Source: Clostridiales bacterium (GTDB taxonomy: Bacteria; Bacillota_A; Clostridia; Christensenellales; Aristaeellaceae). From it: 6,484 nucleotides of DNA. Below are positions 5,042 to 6,484 of this stretch, piece after piece (within the stretch, counting starts at the first letter, position 1; each line of letters begins with the position of its first letter). The stretch is taken from positions 1-6,484 of the forward strand of contig JAAYZL010000459.1 of assembly GCA_012514855.1 (NCBI GenBank). Direction: 5' to 3'. A program made the translations under genes and the position numbers. A model generated the notes under the pieces. The model saw only the letters and a program-made list of their open reading frames with translations, was not told the origin of the DNA and ran no database searches.

Positions 5042-6484
5042 ATGCGCAAGTGGTTTGTTTTGGCGCTTCTTACGGTGCTGGTGCTCTCCTGCGCCGCGCG
5101 CGCGGAGAGCGTGACGGACGCGCTCGGCATCACCGGCGAGGGCGGCGTCTCCGCGAAGGGCGATTTCTCCGCCCGCACGGAGGCGGACCTGTTCGTCGTG
5201 ATGAACGACGGCGAGAAAAAATCGCTCGTCCGCGTCCCGCGGTCGGGCGGCGAGCCGGCATTGGTCGAGAGCGCGGACGCGATCTCCGACCTCGTCGCGA
5301 TCGGGAACGACCTCTACTACCTGCGCACGGGCGGCGGGGTCACGGCGATCGTCCGGCGGCACGCGGACAGCTCGCGCTCGGAAGTGTGCGCGTTCAAGGA
5401 GGGGCAGGTCGCCCACGCGCTGTCGGCGTTCGCGGAGAACCTGTACGTGATCGTCGACGACGAGGTGCACGTCGTCTACCCGGCGAACGGGCTGACGCTG
5501 AAGCTCGTCGCGGTCAAAATGGGCGACTACGCGATCGCGGGCGACTACCTGTACTACATATCGCTGACCGACGCGCTGACCTACGAATCCCCGTCGCTGC
5601 TCGGCGCGGACACGATCTCTCGCTCGGCGGGCTGCCTGTACCGGGTGAACCTGAAGACCGGCAACTCGTCGCTGCTCATCAAGACCGGCGTCGAGGGGCT
5701 CGAGTGCCTGGACGGCGCGCTGTTCTTTCACAACCTCTCCGACCACTACGTGATGGGCGGCGACGGCAAGGAGTGGCTCGAGGGCAGGCTCTACCGCTTC
5801 GACCTCAGGACCGAGCGGCTCGCGAAAATCGTCGAGGGCTACGACTGGGGCTATTACCCGATGGCGGACGGCGTGGCGGTCTACACGTCCGAAAACCTGT
5901 CGCTCTACTCGGACGAGGGCGCGCTGATCCGCAGCCTCTACGCGCCGGAAGCCTACGCGGTCATCTCGGGGGACGCCGAGGTGCTCGTCGTCTACGAGCC
6001 GACCCCCGCGAAGGTGAGCTACGTCTACCCCGACGGCACGGTGCTCGACGCCTACAAGGGCGAGCCCGGCGCGACTCCGCCCGAGCCGGCGGCGACGGCC
6101 TCCCCGTTCGCGACGGAGTTCCCGCCGCTCGAGGAGCCGACCGCCACCGAGCCCGCCGGCGACACCGGGGACGATTTCACCCCGGCGACCTCCAACTGGC
6201 TCGAGGGGAACACCGAAACGCCCCCCGCGGGGTCGGCGTCCGGCGGGTCGACGTCCGGCGGGTCGGCGCCCTCCGGGTCGACGTCCGGCGGCGTGTCCTT
6301 CGGCGAAGCGGACGACGCGGGCGCGGAGGATGCGTCGACCGGCGGCAAATCCTCCGGCGGAAGCTATACGACGAGCTCCTACGGCTCCGGAAAGACGCTG
6401 ACCGCCACGGCGTCGGTCAATCTGCGCAAGGGCCCCGGCACCGGCTACGCGATCATCACCGCGGTCGCCAAGGGCAAGACCGCC
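5042..6484 (+). CDS. Secreted propeller-like protein with Pro/Thr/Glu and Gly/Ser linkers and a C-terminal SH3b domain (3' end outside window)
   Basis: The first 481 residues are visible, with no stop before the window ends. Residues 1-21 form an export signal: MRKW, then a hydrophobic core, then ARA before Glu22. Cleavage could be by signal peptidase I after Ala21, or Cys17 in VLSC could be a weak lipobox. Residues about 30-340 contain repeated strands of the form xLYYxx (L91, L134, L170) and GxLYRxxLxT (G197-T206 and G248-T257), like the beta-propeller of DUF5050-type proteins. Residues 341-396 are a Pro/Thr/Glu/Ala linker and 397-452 a Gly/Ser-rich linker with tandem repeats. From about 453, LTATASVNLRKGPGTGYAII is the start of a bacterial SH3 (SH3b) domain, cut by the window edge. 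SH3b domains often bind cell wall, so a wall-associated role is plausible. The ATG follows GGAGGG by five bases, ten bases after the carboxypeptidase stop. The precise function is unknown. Confidence 0.88.
   Translation, partial: MRKWFVLALLTVLVLSCAARAESVTDALGITGEGGVSAKGDFSARTEADLFVVMNDGEKKSLVRVPRSGGEPALVESADAISDLVAIGNDLYYLRTGGGVTAIVRRHADSSRSEVCAFKEGQVAHALSAFAENLYVIVDDEVHVVYPANGLTLKLVAVKMGDYAIAGDYLYYISLTDALTYESPSLLGADTISRSAGCLYRVNLKTGNSSLLIKTGVEGLECLDGALFFHNLSDHYVMGGDGKEWLEGRLYRFDLRTERLAKIVEGYDWGYYPMADGVAVYTSENLSLYSDEGALIRSLYAPEAYAVISGDAEVLVVYEPTPAKVSYVYPDGTVLDAYKGEPGATPPEPAATASPFATEFPPLEEPTATEPAGDTGDDFTPATSNWLEGNTETPPAGSASGGSTSGGSAPSGSTSGGVSFGEADDAGAEDASTGGKSSGGSYTTSSYGSGKTLTATASVNLRKGPGTGYAIITAVAKGKTA
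6230..6292 (+). repeat. Tandem Gly/Ser-coding repeat of about 15 bases in the linker
   Basis: Copies of GGGTCGRCGTCCGGC start at 6230 and 6245, then a variant at 6260 with an inserted CCC codon, then another copy at 6275. They encode GSASG, GSTSG, GSAPS and GSTSG. The repeat lies in frame in the flexible linker and could change length by slippage without breaking the reading frame. The bases differ only at a few positions, so it looks fairly recent. Confidence 0.75.

Noticed and set aside
4054..5178. A 374-codon minus-strand open frame opposite the LD-carboxypeptidase
   Set aside because: It has no motif and covers a gene with a full Ser-Glu-His signature on the plus strand.
6052..6348. A Pro/Asp/Ser-rich minus-strand frame of 98 codons
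   Set aside because: It is the antisense of the Pro/Thr/Glu and Gly/Ser linker of the SH3b protein.

Overview
The window is GC-rich bacterial DNA, with G or C at most third codon positions and AT-rich sequence only at the promoters. It carries six protein genes, two of them cut by the window edges. Clear GGAGG-type ribosome binding sites, extended -10 promoters, a Bacillus-type (short) NagB, and a secreted protein joining a propeller-like region, a Pro/Thr/Glu plus Gly/Ser linker and a bacterial SH3 domain all suggest a high-GC Firmicute, most likely a Clostridia-class organism. This assignment is inferred from gene style, with no database match behind it.

Layout. A divergent intergenic region (about 3923-4092) splits the window into two transcription units. 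Leftward (minus strand), a promoter at 3955-3983 drives a three-gene operon: a PHP-domain metallo-phosphoesterase-like protein (3922 to 2660), nagB for glucosamine-6-phosphate deaminase (2643 to 1918), and a GT32-like, DXD-motif sugar transferase (1884 to 1048). A GC-rich hairpin at 998-1018 follows. Right after it, a separate extended -10 promoter (972-1000) starts a MurJ/MviN-family lipid-linked oligosaccharide flippase from a TTG codon at 940; this gene runs off the left edge. Rightward (plus strand), an extended -10 promoter ending at 4060 drives an S66-family LD-carboxypeptidase (4093-5031). Ten bases after its stop comes a secreted propeller/SH3b protein (5042 to beyond 6484).

How the genes may fit together. 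Every gene with a recognisable family points to the cell envelope or amino-sugar metabolism. LD-carboxypeptidase trims the terminal D-Ala from peptidoglycan tetrapeptides. NagB returns glucosamine-6-phosphate to fructose-6-phosphate. The GT32-like enzyme moves sugars onto a glycan or lipid carrier. The MviN-family protein flips lipid-linked precursors. The SH3b protein is exported and could bind the wall. The PHP protein, first gene of the nagB operon, has no assigned substrate and is the most interesting unknown. No RNA gene, CRISPR array, insertion sequence or phage feature was seen, and no stretch over 300 bases lacks a gene.
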